NCBI RefSeq assembly: GCF_000583875.1
Contig: NZ_CP006571.1
Span: 124,001 to 188,000 of the forward strand
DNA: 64,000 nucleotides
Direction: 5' to 3'
From: Chlamydia avium 10DC88
GTDB taxonomy: Bacteria > Chlamydiota > Chlamydiia > Chlamydiales > Chlamydiaceae
Shown: positions 17,926 through 28,317 of the stretch, piece after piece
Layout of the letters: every line of letters starts with the position of its first letter
Numbering within the stretch: position 1 is the stretch's first letter
Program-made: the position numbers and the translations under genes
The notes under the pieces: generated by a model
What the model was told of the DNA's origin: nothing
Database searches by the model: none
What the model saw: only the letters and a program-made list of their open reading frames with translations

Positions 17926-18051
17926 ATCCAATTTTCTGAAAAAAAACAAGAAATAGAAAGAAGAACCTGATAATATCTCGTTCTGAAACGTAGGAAGGGA
18001 GGAATTTCTACTGTTTTTGAATTATAATTTTTTGAGATCAGGAGTATTGAA

Positions 18052-18222
18052 ATGGAGTCTTGGTTATACCGTCTTACACCAAGTAAGCAAGTTCCGATTG
18101 CTTGCCTACCTATGCTATCTCCCGTAATGTTACAAGCAGATCAGTGCCTCCCCACACTTTATCTATCTCCATTTAGCCGTTGCTCTGAGGCTAAAGTTTT
18201 TGTAGCTTCATTAGTTGGGTAA
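18052..18222 (+). CDS. Small candidate gene, 56 residues
   Basis: ATG at 18052 with a good SD (AGGAG at 18040-18044, 7 nt before the start), ending TAA at 18220-18222. The product begins MESWLYRLTPSKQVPIACLP, is rich in Leu, Pro, Ser and Cys, and has no charged clusters or membrane helix. I do not recognise it. It lies alone between rsmA (same strand) and dxs (convergent; ends at 18255), at the junction between two gene-order blocks. It could be a real small protein or a remnant. The SD-ATG spacing and balanced composition are the only evidence for translation. Confidence 0.45.
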   Translation: MESWLYRLTPSKQVPIACLPMLSPVMLQADQCLPTLYLSPFSRCSEAKVFVASLVG

Positions 18223-18254
18223 TGATCTAAGACTGAATATTAACATTCCCTATA

Positions 18255-20186
18255 TTAAATCATACTCAAACTACTGAGAAAAGGTTGGGCGATTCTGAAA
18301 TTAAAATGTGTCAGAATGCGTTTGGTCATAGTTTCCATATGTAAGCCCACCTTTTTCTGCAAACTTTCCTTATCACCATGAGCAATAAACATATCGGGAA
18401 TTGAGAAATGTAAAACATCGACTTTAAATCCATATGTAGAGAGAAAGTCATTAAATTCTGATGCTAATCCTCCACGGATTGTATGCTCTTCAATGATCAC
18501 AACTCGGGTGTGATGCATGAGTAAAACGCTAAATAAGTTATTATCAAAAGGTTTAATAAACACAGGATCAACAACAGTAGCAGAAATCCCATGAGTTAAT
18601 AGGTCTGATTGTATCGAAAGAGCAACACTACACATATGCCCCAAGGAAATAATTAAAATATCCTCTCCTTGGATCAGGATTTCTCCTACTCCTGGAGTGC
18701 GGCGTGCTTTTAAATCCATAGATAAGGGATCGCTCTGAAGAGCGGGGATATTAGGATAGCGAATAGCTGTCGGAACATTCCAATGAATAGCGGAGAAAAG
18801 CAATTGTTTAAGAACAGCAGCGCTTCTAGGTTGGCAAATCACTATGTTTGGCATCATTCGTAAAATGCCTAAATCATAAATTCCATGATGGCTGCATCCA
18901 TCAGCGTATGCTAAACCCGCACGATCAATAGCGAGAATCACAGGAAGGTTTTGCATACAAACATCATGAAAGACATTATCAATAGCACGTTGTAAAAATG
19001 TAGAGTAAATAGAGCAGATTACGGGGGTTTGTGTTTTTGCTATTCCCGCAGATAGAGTTACGGCATGCCCTTCGGCAATGCCCACATCAATAAAGCGTTC
19101 AGGAAATTTTTCTTTAAATTCTTCTAAACGTGATCCTAAAGACATGGCGGGAGTCACCACATGTAAATTAGGAACAATTTCTCCTAACTGGCATATGGTC
19201 TCACCAAAAATATCAGGATAAGTAGATGGGGGGCGAACTACAGGAAGGTGTGTGTTCTCTTCGGTAGTGGTGAAATTAGCAGATACTCCGTGGTATTTTG
19301 AGGGGTTTTCTTGAGCAATTTCCAGACCTTTGCCTTTAGTAGTACAGATATGCAAAAGAACTGGGAAAGGTAAATTTTGTACTTTACGTAGTACAGAAAT
19401 TAATTTTTTAATGTTATGGCCATCAATAGGACCTACATATGCTAGGCTAAATTGTTCAAAAATAGGAATCGGACAAAATAAAGATTTTAAACATAAAGAC
19501 AGTCGATGCCACTGTCTGGAAATACCACTGCCATAACGGGGAATCCGGATCAACCATTTATCCATGTTTTTAGAAAATAAACTCATCTTTGGATGGTGTA
19601 TCCATCGTGAGAAACTTTGCGACATCGCACCTACATTTTGAGAAATCGACATATTATTATCATTCAGGATGACAATAAATTTTGATAAATCAGCATGGAT
19701 ATTATTCAAAGCTTCTAGGGTTAAACCACAAGAAAATGCCGCGTCACCAAGGATAGGAAGAATATGTGTTTGAGATTCTTTTGGTGTTGCCTTCGCCATA
19801 CCTAAGGCTAGGGATAGTGCGTTGCCCGCATGTCCAGAGAAGAACAAATCGTGTGGACTTTCTAAGGGAGAAGTAAAGCCACTTAATCCATCATCATGAC
19901 GAATACGATCAAATTGGATGTTATTCCTACCCGTAATGAGTTTGTGAGGATATGTTTGATGACCTACATCAAAAATAAATTTATCTTTGGGGGAAGAAAA
20001 AACATAGTGGAGGGCTATAGTTAATTCAATAATTCCCAGATTGGATGCTAGATGCCCTCCCGTTTGTTTTAGAACAGTGATGATTTTGTGACGCATTTGC
20101 TCAGCAAGAAGGGGAAGTTCACTGTAAGTTAATTTTTTTAAATCTTCAGGAGAAGATATTTGATTTAAAAGGGAAGTCGAGGTCAT
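18255..20186 (-). CDS. dxs: 1-deoxy-D-xylulose-5-phosphate synthase
   Basis: A 643-residue thiamine-diphosphate enzyme. It condenses pyruvate and glyceraldehyde 3-phosphate, the first step of the MEP isoprenoid pathway. The N-terminal half holds HVFDVGHQTYPHK-type and ThDP-binding blocks (GDAAFSCGLTLEALNN...LNDNNMSIS). The middle has YVGPIDGHN, and the transketolase pyrimidine domain has DVGIAEGHAVTLSAGIA, with the catalytic Glu, and IDRAGLAYADG. Minor departures (GDA for GDG; AEGHA for AEQHA) are noted but the core is intact. Its ATG overlaps the stop of the upstream small gene (ATGA), so it is translated as part of the xseA-xseB-85 aa-dxs operon. Confidence 0.96.
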   Translation of the reverse strand: MTSTSLLNQISSPEDLKKLTYSELPLLAEQMRHKIITVLKQTGGHLASNLGIIELTIALHYVFSSPKDKFIFDVGHQTYPHKLITGRNNIQFDRIRHDDGLSGFTSPLESPHDLFFSGHAGNALSLALGMAKATPKESQTHILPILGDAAFSCGLTLEALNNIHADLSKFIVILNDNNMSISQNVGAMSQSFSRWIHHPKMSLFSKNMDKWLIRIPRYGSGISRQWHRLSLCLKSLFCPIPIFEQFSLAYVGPIDGHNIKKLISVLRKVQNLPFPVLLHICTTKGKGLEIAQENPSKYHGVSANFTTTEENTHLPVVRPPSTYPDIFGETICQLGEIVPNLHVVTPAMSLGSRLEEFKEKFPERFIDVGIAEGHAVTLSAGIAKTQTPVICSIYSTFLQRAIDNVFHDVCMQNLPVILAIDRAGLAYADGCSHHGIYDLGILRMMPNIVICQPRSAAVLKQLLFSAIHWNVPTAIRYPNIPALQSDPLSMDLKARRTPGVGEILIQGEDILIISLGHMCSVALSIQSDLLTHGISATVVDPVFIKPFDNNLFSVLLMHHTRVVIIEEHTIRGGLASEFNDFLSTYGFKVDVLHFSIPDMFIAHGDKESLQKKVGLHMETMTKRILTHFNFRIAQPFLSSLSMI

Positions 20187-20440
20187 TGTTGTATATTTGG
20201 TACAAATGGTTGCAGAACAACTTGTCCTAGGGAGTCTTTTACGACCGCACCATTAGGTTGTAGAGAAAGAATATAACATTGTTGATTTTTAATAGAAAGA
20301 TGGCCCATCCCTTGATGGATTAAATCTAATATTTTTTCATAAGTAGATAAAATATCCTCAAAAGATTCCAAATCCTCCAGTTGTTTCTGTGCAGTAGATA
20401 GTTCTCGAAATAGAGAGTTGAAATCTTGGAAGTAGCCCAC
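20183..20440 (-). CDS. Small hypothetical protein between xseB and dxs
   Basis: An 85-residue protein. Residues 1-50 are predicted helical and acidic (ELSTAQKQLEDLESFEDIL, YEKILDLIHQG). The rest looks like a small beta unit (QCYILSLQPNGAVVKDSLGQVVLQPF). There is no membrane helix. It overlaps dxs by 4 bp (ATGA) and starts 17 bp after xseB, so it is part of one operon. It does not match a family I know. Tight coupling supports it as real. Confidence 0.75.
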   Translation of the reverse strand: MGYFQDFNSLFRELSTAQKQLEDLESFEDILSTYEKILDLIHQGMGHLSIKNQQCYILSLQPNGAVVKDSLGQVVLQPFVPNIQQ

Positions 20441-20457
20441 GAATACTCCTCAAATTT

Positions 20458-20688
20458 TTAATGTGTATAAGGGACTTCCTCTAGGGAAGGGAAATCTTCC
20501 TTACGTTTTTCTGATAGCTGACGCACTCGTTCTTCAGCTTGCCGAATGCGTGACTCACAAATACGCATTAATGATTCTGCTTCTTCATAAAGCTGTAATG
20601 AGGTATCTAATGATGTTGTTGGCTGGCTCATCAAGTCAACAATCTCTTCCAACCTGTCCATAGCCTTTTCAAAGGGAATTTCTTCCAT
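20458..20688 (-). CDS. xseB: Exodeoxyribonuclease VII small subunit
   Basis: A 76-residue XseB. The family motif is plain: FEKAMDRLEEIVDLMSQPTTSLDTSLQLYEEAESLMRIC spans residues 5-43, a helical hairpin with 'le.Iv..le....sLe.sl.lyeeG..L...c'. It binds XseA to form exonuclease VII, which degrades single-stranded DNA to oligonucleotides. It follows xseA after 19 bp in the same direction. Confidence 0.93.
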   Translation of the reverse strand: MEEIPFEKAMDRLEEIVDLMSQPTTSLDTSLQLYEEAESLMRICESRIRQAEERVRQLSEKRKEDFPSLEEVPYTH

Positions 20689-20707
20689 AATTTTAAGACT
20701 CTTAAAT

Positions 20708-22363
20708 TTAACAATATTGCGTATCTTCTACAGAAAGAATAGCCTCTCCATCTTGCAGGCGCACTTTGACACGATGATGCTTACGCAAGCTTCTCGCAGA
20801 AATAATAGCGCAATTTTTATTAAAGTCAAAGAGCATAGCATATCCACGTTGTAAAACATGTTTAGGACTTAGTGAAAATAACTGCTTGCATATAGCGAGG
20901 TATTTCTCTTTGTTTCTTTCTATATTTTGATGCAGTTTTAGATAGAGAGTATCGTCATAAAACATGATATTCGTTTTACAGGCATTCAGTTGATTAGTAA
21001 TCAAGATAACTATTCGTTTATCTATATTTGTTAGAGATTGCCTTCCTTGAAAGATTTTTTGATTTAGACAAAGAGCCCTGTGGGATAACTGTTTTTGTTT
21101 ATAATTTAGAAAATAGAAAGAGCTTTGTAATCGTTGGCGTAGGGCACGGCATATCTGAAGATTCCAAAGAAAAAGTTTATGAGAAAAGGGATGTTCCCTA
21201 TTGAGAGAGATAAGATTTCTTTTAATATGAAAATAACGATGCTTCCAATTGAACAATTGATTACACATACTTGCGTGTAGCATGCGAGAAACATCATGAA
21301 GACGTTGGTTGATACGCTGTAAGAAATTATTTTGCAACCAGCGTGAGGATTGCTTATAGCTTTGTATAGATTGTAGCAGTTTTGCTTGCATTAATCTATC
21401 AGCAGCTTGTCTTAAGTAATCTAAGGATTGTTGGGAAGAATGAAACAAATCTATACGATCTAATTGACGTCTCCATTGGAGGAGTTGTTGTGTTTTTGCA
21501 GAGAGAAATTGTTGTGCATGCGTGTGTAAGTAATTTAGAGAGTTTTGTAGTGCGTGTAGAAGTTGTTCACTACTTTGGCAAACAATTTCGGCTGCTGCTG
21601 AGGGAGTAGGAGCACGGACATCAGCAGCAAAATCACATAATGTATAATCAGTTTCATGGCCTACAGCAGAGATAATTGGTAGAGTACTTGTTGCTACCGC
21701 TTTTACAAGAATTTCTTCATTAAATGCCCAGAGATCTTCAATACTCCCTCCGCCACGCGCTAAGATAAGAACATCAGCTAAGTTCTCTTCGTTCATTACT
21801 TCAATAGCTTTTGTGATTTCTTTTGCTGCGGTTTCTCCCTGAACAGTTACGGGGTAGAGTAGTAATTTGTATTGGTGACAACGACGAGAAAGAATACGCA
21901 GAATATCCTGAATTACTGCCCCTGTCGGACTAGTAATCACACCAATACGCTGGGGTAAATTAGGTAAGGCGCGTTTTCTTTCTTGAGAGAAGTATCCTGC
22001 AGAAGCTAAGCGCTTTTTTGTTTCCTCTAGTTTTTGTACCAGATCTCCTTCTCCAGCATAAATCAAAGCATGAGCAATAATTTGGTATTGTCCTCTAGGA
22101 GCATAGACAGCAAGTTTCCCATGAAGAATAACAAAGTCTCCGTCTTTGGGGTGACGATCAAAATATCGACTTTTGAAATGGAAGAAAGCCCCATGAAGAA
22201 AGGATTTATTGTCTTTAATACCAAAATATAAATGTCCACTAGATTGCAAAGAGACGTTACTGAGTTCTCCTTTAACCACAATCTGACAGAAATTTGATTC
22301 TAAAAGGTTTTTTATGGATTCAGTAAGAGTTGTTACTGCTTGAGGTGGAGACGATGGAAACAT
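20708..22363 (-). CDS. xseA: Exodeoxyribonuclease VII large subunit
   Basis: A 551-residue XseA. The N-terminal OB-fold reads [25 protein letters not shown]. The catalytic region has [34 protein letters not shown] (with the conserved Gly-Gly-Gly-Ser and Asp) and [29 protein letters not shown] long coiled-coil of about 200 residues follows, ending with the conserved RGYAMLFD. It heads the operon xseA-xseB-85 aa-dxs on the minus strand and is divergent from tpiA. Confidence 0.96.
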   Translation of the reverse strand: MFPSSPPQAVTTLTESIKNLLESNFCQIVVKGELSNVSLQSSGHLYFGIKDNKSFLHGAFFHFKSRYFDRHPKDGDFVILHGKLAVYAPRGQYQIIAHALIYAGEGDLVQKLEETKKRLASAGYFSQERKRALPNLPQRIGVITSPTGAVIQDILRILSRRCHQYKLLLYPVTVQGETAAKEITKAIEVMNEENLADVLILARGGGSIEDLWAFNEEILVKAVATSTLPIISAVGHETDYTLCDFAADVRAPTPSAAAEIVCQSSEQLLHALQNSLNYLHTHAQQFLSAKTQQLLQWRRQLDRIDLFHSSQQSLDYLRQAADRLMQAKLLQSIQSYKQSSRWLQNNFLQRINQRLHDVSRMLHASMCNQLFNWKHRYFHIKRNLISLNREHPFSHKLFLWNLQICRALRQRLQSSFYFLNYKQKQLSHRALCLNQKIFQGRQSLTNIDKRIVILITNQLNACKTNIMFYDDTLYLKLHQNIERNKEKYLAICKQLFSLSPKHVLQRGYAMLFDFNKNCAIISARSLRKHHRVKVRLQDGEAILSVEDTQYC

Positions 22364-22483
22364 GAATAGCAGGGTATTGTAAGGTTTCGCATTTTATTTA
22401 TTCTTAAAATACTTTAGTTTCTTATTTATCAAGAAGCTTAATTTTCTTTACCTTTCTTCAATCAAGAACATAAGGATGAATTG

Positions 22484-23245
22484 ATGGGACGAGAGCGTTA
22501 TATTTTTGGTAATTGGAAAATGAACAAAACTTCTCAGGAAGCGAAGGAGTATTTCTCAATTTTCTGTTCTTTAGTACAAGATATACAAACACCTGTTATT
22601 GGTATTGCTCCACCATTCACTGCTTTGCATACATGTTTTCAGAGTTTACATTCTCAGGAATCCTCTGTTTTGTTGGGAGCACAGAATCTTCATCAAGAGA
22701 TGGCCGGAGCATTTACAGGAGAGGTGTCTTTGCCTATGCTTAAGGAATTTGGTGTTCAATTCGTTTTAATCGGCCATTCGGAACGACGACATATTTTTCA
22801 TGAAGATGATGCAACGATAGCATTGAAAGTAAGCGCTACAGCTCGTGGAGGAATGATTCCTGTTTTATGCGTAGGGGAGACATTAGTAGATAAAGAAGAG
22901 GGAAGAACACAAGAGGTGTTATCCAATCAATTGGTTTTAGGACTTTCGCAGCTCCCAGAAATCTCTTCTATTATTATTGCTTATGAACCTACATGGGCTA
23001 TTGGTACTGGAAAGGTAGCATCAACTACAGATGTGCAGGAGGCTCATGTTTTTTGTCGTCAAGTGATATCGCGAATTTTCTCTAAAGAAAAAGCAGAGAC
23101 AGTGTCTATCCTTTATGGAGGTTCTGTGAAAGAGGATAATGCTAGAGGGTTTGCTGCTTGTCCCGATGTTGATGGCCTGTTGGTGGGGGGAGCCTCTATA
23201 GATCCTAAGGGGTTTTCTCGTGTAATTGGGCAGTTTCTCCTCTAA
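22484..23245 (+). CDS. tpiA: Triosephosphate isomerase
   Basis: Interconverts dihydroxyacetone phosphate and glyceraldehyde 3-phosphate. It shows FGNWKMN (Lys), IGHSERR (His), AYEPTWAIGTGK (catalytic Glu and loop 6) and YGGSV (phosphate loop), the full TIM set, in about 253 residues. I place the start at ATG 22484 and not at the TTG one codon earlier, because AAGGA (22472-22476) is then 7 nt upstream. It is close to secG, a pairing common in bacteria, with 136 bp between. Confidence 0.96.
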   Translation: MGRERYIFGNWKMNKTSQEAKEYFSIFCSLVQDIQTPVIGIAPPFTALHTCFQSLHSQESSVLLGAQNLHQEMAGAFTGEVSLPMLKEFGVQFVLIGHSERRHIFHEDDATIALKVSATARGGMIPVLCVGETLVDKEEGRTQEVLSNQLVLGLSQLPEISSIIIAYEPTWAIGTGKVASTTDVQEAHVFCRQVISRIFSKEKAETVSILYGGSVKEDNARGFAACPDVDGLLVGGASIDPKGFSRVIGQFLL

Positions 23246-23381
23246 TTTATGCGATTAGATAAATTCAAATTTTTTTTGTGATTCTGTGAAGAATACGAGA
23301 ATATGCTATGTGATTTTTTATGATTTTTTTATTATTTAATGCAGAACTCTACTTTTTTCATTATCTTTTCTGTATAAAAGG

Positions 23382-23732
23382 ATGAGTAACTTTTCAAAAA
23401 GGATTTTAGGAGAGCACTGTGGTTGGCTTATTTTATACATTTCTATTTTTTTTCTTATCTTATGTGTATTTCTTTGCGGTTTAATCCTGATTCAGGAAAG
23501 TAAAAGCATGGGATTGGGTTCTTCCTTTGGTGTGGATTCAGGTGATTCCATGTTTGGTGTTTCTACACCAGACGTCTTAAAAAAAGTTACTACTTGGCTT
23601 GCTATTATATTTTGCTGTGGTTGTTTGTTTTTATCTTTCGCTACAAATTATCTAGGGAAAAATTTCCGAGCACATGTCCCCTCGATTTCTGAGGAGAATC
23701 TTTATGAAGGACAAGAGCCTTCTCAAGAATAA
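23382..23732 (+). CDS. secG: SecG preprotein translocase subunit
   Basis: A 116-residue SecG. A membrane helix at about 15-36 is followed by the family signature (LILIQESKSMGLGSSFG, compare LIQxgKGaglg.sFG), then FGVSTPDVLKKVTTWLAIIF, which carries the second helix. The last 25 residues are polar. It assists SecYE in export across the inner membrane. It lies in the same orientation as tpiA, 136 bp downstream. A hairpin follows at 23863. Confidence 0.88.
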   Translation: MSNFSKRILGEHCGWLILYISIFFLILCVFLCGLILIQESKSMGLGSSFGVDSGDSMFGVSTPDVLKKVTTWLAIIFCCGCLFLSFATNYLGKNFRAHVPSISEENLYEGQEPSQE

Positions 23733-23862
23733 GCGTTTCTGTTCTTATTTTTATTATGGAGAGGTTCTTGCACATTTCTCTATGATATGTTTTACAAATA
23801 GTCCCTATTTTTCTTGGATTTTAAAATACTATCTAGATTCATAAATTGGGATTCCTTGCCTC

Positions 23863-23894
23863 CTTCTATAATTGAATATAGAAGTGGTTTTTAT
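23863..23894 (+). terminator. Possible terminator after secG
   Basis: Perfect 8-bp arms CTTCTATA (23863-23870) and TATAGAAG (23877-23884), loop ATTGAA, followed by TGGTTTTTAT. It is 130 bp after the secG stop and 17 bp from the convergent lptD-like gene. The stem is low in GC. Confidence 0.45.
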
Positions 23895-23910
23895 CTAGTA
23901 AGAGCATTTC

Positions 23911-25995
23911 TTAACTACGTTTAGGCTTGTCTAATTTGAGATAAAAGAAGAATCGTTTGTCTGCTTCACGTTTTTCATATACAGAATATAACCGCCAATG
24001 CTCAAAAATTTTAGTTCCCAAAGTCATTTGGTATTCTAAATAATTTGGTGTATTGGTGTGATGCCATCCATAGCGTAGGATAAGGTGATAGTGCCAACAG
24101 GGATGGGGGCGTAAAAATACTTTACCTAAGAGGAAATTACGGCGAGAAGATAAAGGAGAGTTCAGTAGTTCCTCGAGAGGGCGGCTAACATCAAGAATAT
24201 AATTTTCTTTATCGCATTTTCTTAACCCATACTTACTTCTATGTAAGAATTCTAGGGTAACAGCCATGTGATCGTTGCCCACCCACTGCCAAATAAGATT
24301 CATGTGATCCCAACGATGTTTTTTCCAGATCCATTCAGCATCTAATGAGAAAGTATTTTTTGATCCTAAGGGGAAGAAAATAGTACATGCAGTTTTAGGG
24401 AATGTAGCTTTTGCGAAGGAGTTCTTGAAAATATGTGTAGTCCAAATTTTTGCAGTTATTTGTGATTGCGTAGACATCCTATGGGATAGGAAGGATTCCA
24501 TTCCTAATTTAATTAGGTACAATGAAGAAAAAGCATCTTGAATAGAAAAGATATAATGCTCGTTGTTTTTCATTAAAGGACGCGAGGCTAATGTACAAGA
24601 AACAAAGGGTTCGATAACATGTTTTGTCTGCATATAATTTTTATATGCTGAAAAACGGTAATCTAGATGTATTTTAGCAGAAGCTTGGCCATGTCGGGTG
24701 GATTCTCGAGGGACAGAACTATAGTAAATTGCGGATGCTGAGATTGTGGGGGTTAATGTTCCTAAAATTAAAGGAAAAGCTCGGTATAGTTTAGGAGAAA
24801 CTATTGCACGTAATGAGGAAAAATCCTTCCCTGGGATGTTATTACTAAAAGCAAAGTTGAAGTACCCACATTCTAAAAAGTTTTCAAAATATAATCCTGT
24901 ATTTTTGATATTAATAGGGTGTTGTTGTAGTGACAAACAGGGGAGTGCTTGATTAACATTTTGAAAGGAGTTGACTTTTACAGAAGAAAACAGATTGCCG
25001 TTGAATACAGCATCTCGCCACGTAAGACGAGCTTGTGTAGGACCTGTATTTTTTAAAGAAAAATTATTAGGGAAAATATCCGCAACTGTTTCCCAACTAT
25101 CGCTTATATGGTACTCTCCAGAAAGAACAGCTTGGTGTTTCTCTAAAGAAAAATCTCCATGAAAGCGATAACGATCCCGAGGTTCTGGCATGTCAATTGC
25201 TAAGCGATGGGCATAGTAGCTTTTCATATTAAAGACATTTTCAGGATGTTCTTTCTGAGAGAAATGTATGTTATAGCCAATACCAATGCCATGTTTGAAA
25301 AAGCTGTCTAGGAAGAACGTAGATGAAAAATGCTTTTTAGAAATAGGGGAATAGCTGACTCCTAAATATGACCCCAAAAATCCACCAGTTCCTCCACGAA
25401 AGTTAATAGGAGGTTTGGGGATCTCCATAGGCATAATAGAAAATGTCGGGAAAAACATTAACGGAATATTACAGAGACTAAATGTTGTTTTCCCTATAGA
25501 TAAAACTCCATCGGACGAATATTCTAAGTAGTCTCCGGATAGACAAATGTGCTTATTAGGGCCTTCAGAAGTAGAGATATATCCCTTATGAATAATAAGA
25601 GTTTCAGGAGTTAGGGTAATCATAGAACCACCTAGAAACCAGGGATAAAGAGCAAATCTACCGTTGGTTAATAGACAAGAATCAGTATCTTCGTAATATT
25701 CTAAGTAATCACAGATTAACGTTTTTCCTCGATAGTTGACCATGATGTTCCCATGAGCAATTAACTTGAGACCGCGATCGGGAACGTTATCTACATAAGC
25801 ACGATTTGCTTGTATACGAAGATTATTATGGATGTTTAATACACCATCTTTAATGTCTAGAGTTCCTGACAATCCTTTGAAATGACTTAAGTAAGATACC
25901 TTTTTCTTTGCAGCTTCTTTATGCGTAAGTGCTTCTACATGGAAGTTATAGAGCAGAAAAAAGGGGAGAAGAACATAAAGGAAGCTGTGTTTCAT
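23911..25995 (-). CDS. lptD: LptD/OstA-like outer-membrane LPS assembly protein (CT351-like)
   Basis: A 694-residue protein with a signal peptide (residues 1-22). Residues 40-190 look like an OstA/jellyroll part (LSGTLDIKDGVLNIHNN, LIAHGNIMVNYRGKTLICDYLEYYED), as in LptA/LptD, where 'A.G.V....g..i.gd...Y....' repeats. The remainder has beta-barrel character (Trp/Tyr-rich strands, for example LILRYGWHHTNTPNYLEYQMTLG). The protein ends LKLDKPKRS without a terminal Phe. The family role is insertion of LPS into the outer leaflet, which fits the truncated chlamydial LPS. The HEAT protein gene is 8 bp upstream in the same operon. The call rests on pattern recognition. Confidence 0.7.
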   Translation of the reverse strand: MKHSFLYVLLPFFLLYNFHVEALTHKEAAKKKVSYLSHFKGLSGTLDIKDGVLNIHNNLRIQANRAYVDNVPDRGLKLIAHGNIMVNYRGKTLICDYLEYYEDTDSCLLTNGRFALYPWFLGGSMITLTPETLIIHKGYISTSEGPNKHICLSGDYLEYSSDGVLSIGKTTFSLCNIPLMFFPTFSIMPMEIPKPPINFRGGTGGFLGSYLGVSYSPISKKHFSSTFFLDSFFKHGIGIGYNIHFSQKEHPENVFNMKSYYAHRLAIDMPEPRDRYRFHGDFSLEKHQAVLSGEYHISDSWETVADIFPNNFSLKNTGPTQARLTWRDAVFNGNLFSSVKVNSFQNVNQALPCLSLQQHPINIKNTGLYFENFLECGYFNFAFSNNIPGKDFSSLRAIVSPKLYRAFPLILGTLTPTISASAIYYSSVPRESTRHGQASAKIHLDYRFSAYKNYMQTKHVIEPFVSCTLASRPLMKNNEHYIFSIQDAFSSLYLIKLGMESFLSHRMSTQSQITAKIWTTHIFKNSFAKATFPKTACTIFFPLGSKNTFSLDAEWIWKKHRWDHMNLIWQWVGNDHMAVTLEFLHRSKYGLRKCDKENYILDVSRPLEELLNSPLSSRRNFLLGKVFLRPHPCWHYHLILRYGWHHTNTPNYLEYQMTLGTKIFEHWRLYSVYEKREADKRFFFYLKLDKPKRS

Positions 25996-26003
25996 ATTTG
26001 CCT

Positions 26004-27710
26004 TTATTCGATGATTTTCATAAGTAGTCCGGCTAAAATATGACGATTTTTAGCTTGTATTTGTGTCATTAACTGAATTAGCAGACGGATATCATCATGA
26101 TTTTTAGATGACACAAGAGCCTCTAGAATGTCTAACATGAGTTTAGCTCGTATTTCAGGAGAGATTTGATATCTTAAGTAGGGAGAGTCAGGATGCGACT
26201 GACCATCTTCCGTGTCAATAAATAAGAGAGTTTCCGTTATAAGTTCCTGAGCATAATGATGTAAAGAAAGTTTATTTTTAGGATCTTTAGTAAGATTATA
26301 TAATGCAAGATGCGCATAGGCACGAATAATTGGTTCTCCAGGTAGCTGAGCAGCTTGATTTAAGATTTCTAATGCTTGTTGATGAGAAGAGTGAGATAAA
26401 AATGTAATTGCTTTGGCTGCAAGAGAAGTTTTCTGACTCTTGAGTATTCTTTTTATGTAAGAGAGATAAGCTTCTTTAGGTAGCTCAAGTAGAGATATAA
26501 GAATCTGTTCTTCAGTAGATTGAAGTGTGGATAATGCTTTCGCTCGCTCTACAGGATGTGTTGGAAGAATCAAGTTTCTACATTTCCAAGCTTGTGTAGC
26601 GCGTCCAGGGGAAAATATAGGGAAAAGAGCTCGGTTTTGGTTTGGTTGTGTTAGCCATTCCGTCATGAAATCCAACAGATGAGGATGATCGCATCCTAAA
26701 TGAATTAACGTGAGAGCAGCATTAATCTTAACGTCAAGATTGGAAGTTCCGAGAAATAAAGGAAGAATAAGAGGAATACCTACCTCTTTAGATAATAAAC
26801 GGGCAGTGTAGATAGCATAACAGCGTTCTTCTTGTATTTGTTTTATAAAAATAGGAAGAGCTTCTTCTTCTTTTCCTAAAGCAAGAAGAGCTTGCGCAGC
26901 AGCTAAGGAAATATCGGGATTTTGTTTTTCAGAAAGAGATTTGATTATACGGTAGCTTTGACCATCTTTAAGCATGCCCAAGGCATAAATAGCAGCTTCA
27001 CAATCTAGAGGAGATGCACTTGTTAATAGATTTCTTAATGTGGGGAGAAAACGTTTTTGACGATATTCTCCGATCATTAGTGTTACATAATTTCGTGTTG
27101 TGCTTTTAGGAGAAGATAGAAGTTGACGAATATAGGTATCTGCTTCTTCTGTCTCCAATTTTAAAAAAATAGCGGCTGCAACACATCGAATGTCTTCAGG
27201 AAGTTTATGAATAAATGCATGTAAGTAATCAATGACCTTGATGTTTTTTCGACTAGCAAGGCGATAAGCAGCTTCTAAACGAATAATTGGATAGGGAGAA
27301 GATAAAGCTTGAAATAGAAGCTCATCAGCAGAGTTTCCTAGATGTTGCGATACAGCAGATAAAACGAATAGTTGTTGCAAAGGATCATCAATATACATAG
27401 CTTGGGAGAGAATATCTAAAGCTTCTGATGAACCTATGAGTCCAGCGCCTACAATAGTACTTTTACGAATATAAGGATCCGTGGATTGTAGGCCTTGCCT
27501 TAAACAATTTATAGCGATTGTTCTTAATAATCCAAAGTCATGTTCACCATAAACATCCAAAGCTTCTAAGTAAGAAATAAGTGATTGTTCTACAGATTTT
27601 TGACTAGCATAAAGAATTTTATGACTCACAGTCTCTGGGAAGTTTCCAAATACTATTCCAGAAAAACTTAATGAGAATCCCAGAGCTAAGATTAAATGAG
27701 ATAATCCCAT
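26004..27710 (-). CDS. Exported HEAT-repeat protein (CT350-like)
   Basis: A 568-residue protein with an N-terminal signal-like segment ([22 protein letters not shown]). Repeated alpha-hairpins of 30-35 residues follow, with the HEAT pattern 'P.iR..Aa..L...' (for example [53 protein letters not shown]). Such solenoids are binding scaffolds; no catalytic motif is seen. Its stop lies 8 bp before the lptD-like start, and its own start overlaps the end of maf by 19 bp, so maf-HEAT-lptD-like form one transcription unit. A role in envelope assembly is inferred from the neighbour only. Confidence 0.75.
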   Translation of the reverse strand: MGLSHLILALGFSLSFSGIVFGNFPETVSHKILYASQKSVEQSLISYLEALDVYGEHDFGLLRTIAINCLRQGLQSTDPYIRKSTIVGAGLIGSSEALDILSQAMYIDDPLQQLFVLSAVSQHLGNSADELLFQALSSPYPIIRLEAAYRLASRKNIKVIDYLHAFIHKLPEDIRCVAAAIFLKLETEEADTYIRQLLSSPKSTTRNYVTLMIGEYRQKRFLPTLRNLLTSASPLDCEAAIYALGMLKDGQSYRIIKSLSEKQNPDISLAAAQALLALGKEEEALPIFIKQIQEERCYAIYTARLLSKEVGIPLILPLFLGTSNLDVKINAALTLIHLGCDHPHLLDFMTEWLTQPNQNRALFPIFSPGRATQAWKCRNLILPTHPVERAKALSTLQSTEEQILISLLELPKEAYLSYIKRILKSQKTSLAAKAITFLSHSSHQQALEILNQAAQLPGEPIIRAYAHLALYNLTKDPKNKLSLHHYAQELITETLLFIDTEDGQSHPDSPYLRYQISPEIRAKLMLDILEALVSSKNHDDIRLLIQLMTQIQAKNRHILAGLLMKIIE

Positions 27711-28282
27711 AAGTTAATACCAAACTCTAAAAGAAGACGTTGTAATGTTTTAATAGGAAGACCTTGTACATTATAAGTACAGCCTGTAATGCTATGGAGA
27801 ATGAGTCCTCCACCGTCCTGAATGCTGTATCCTCCACATTTATCTAAAGAAGAAAAAGCTCTTACATATTTTTCTAAGTATTCTTCTGGAAGCTGTGAGA
27901 AGGTAACTTGTGTGATTTCATGCCCTGTGATGAGTTTGTGTTCCTTAAGCAAAGCTAAACTAGTAATTACAGAATGCGTTTGATTGCTTAACGTTTTTAA
28001 CATAGCAATTGCTTCTTCATAAGAAGCAGGTTTATTAAAGATTTTTCCTTTATAAACAACAATAGTATCTGCAGTAAGAATTAATCCTTTTGGGTTGTGA
28101 GTGGCTTGTATAGTTTTAGCTTTACCAATCGCTAATGTTTGGGAGTATGCTATCGGATCACCATGATAAGTGACAGCTTGTTCATCAAAACACGATGATA
28201 TGCATGTAAAAGGAATGCGAAAGTATTGCAGGATAGACTTTCTTCGTGGAGAAGAAGAACCAAGGATAAGATGTGGTTCCAT
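27692..28282 (-). CDS. maf: Maf-family nucleotide pyrophosphatase
   Basis: A 196-residue Maf protein. It begins [14 protein letters not shown] (Maf signature SxSPRR..LL), contains [16 protein letters not shown] and [19 protein letters not shown] (the catalytic Asp of the DT.V block), and ends with [25 protein letters not shown]. The family hydrolyses non-canonical or modified nucleoside triphosphates and so sanitises the pool. It overlaps the downstream HEAT gene by 19 bp. Confidence 0.94.
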   Translation of the reverse strand: MEPHLILGSSSPRRKSILQYFRIPFTCISSCFDEQAVTYHGDPIAYSQTLAIGKAKTIQATHNPKGLILTADTIVVYKGKIFNKPASYEEAIAMLKTLSNQTHSVITSLALLKEHKLITGHEITQVTFSQLPEEYLEKYVRAFSSLDKCGGYSIQDGGGLILHSITGCTYNVQGLPIKTLQRLLLEFGINLWDYLI

Positions 28283-28317
28283 GTGTCCTCAAGAAAAAAT
28301 TCTCAACTATTATCGTT

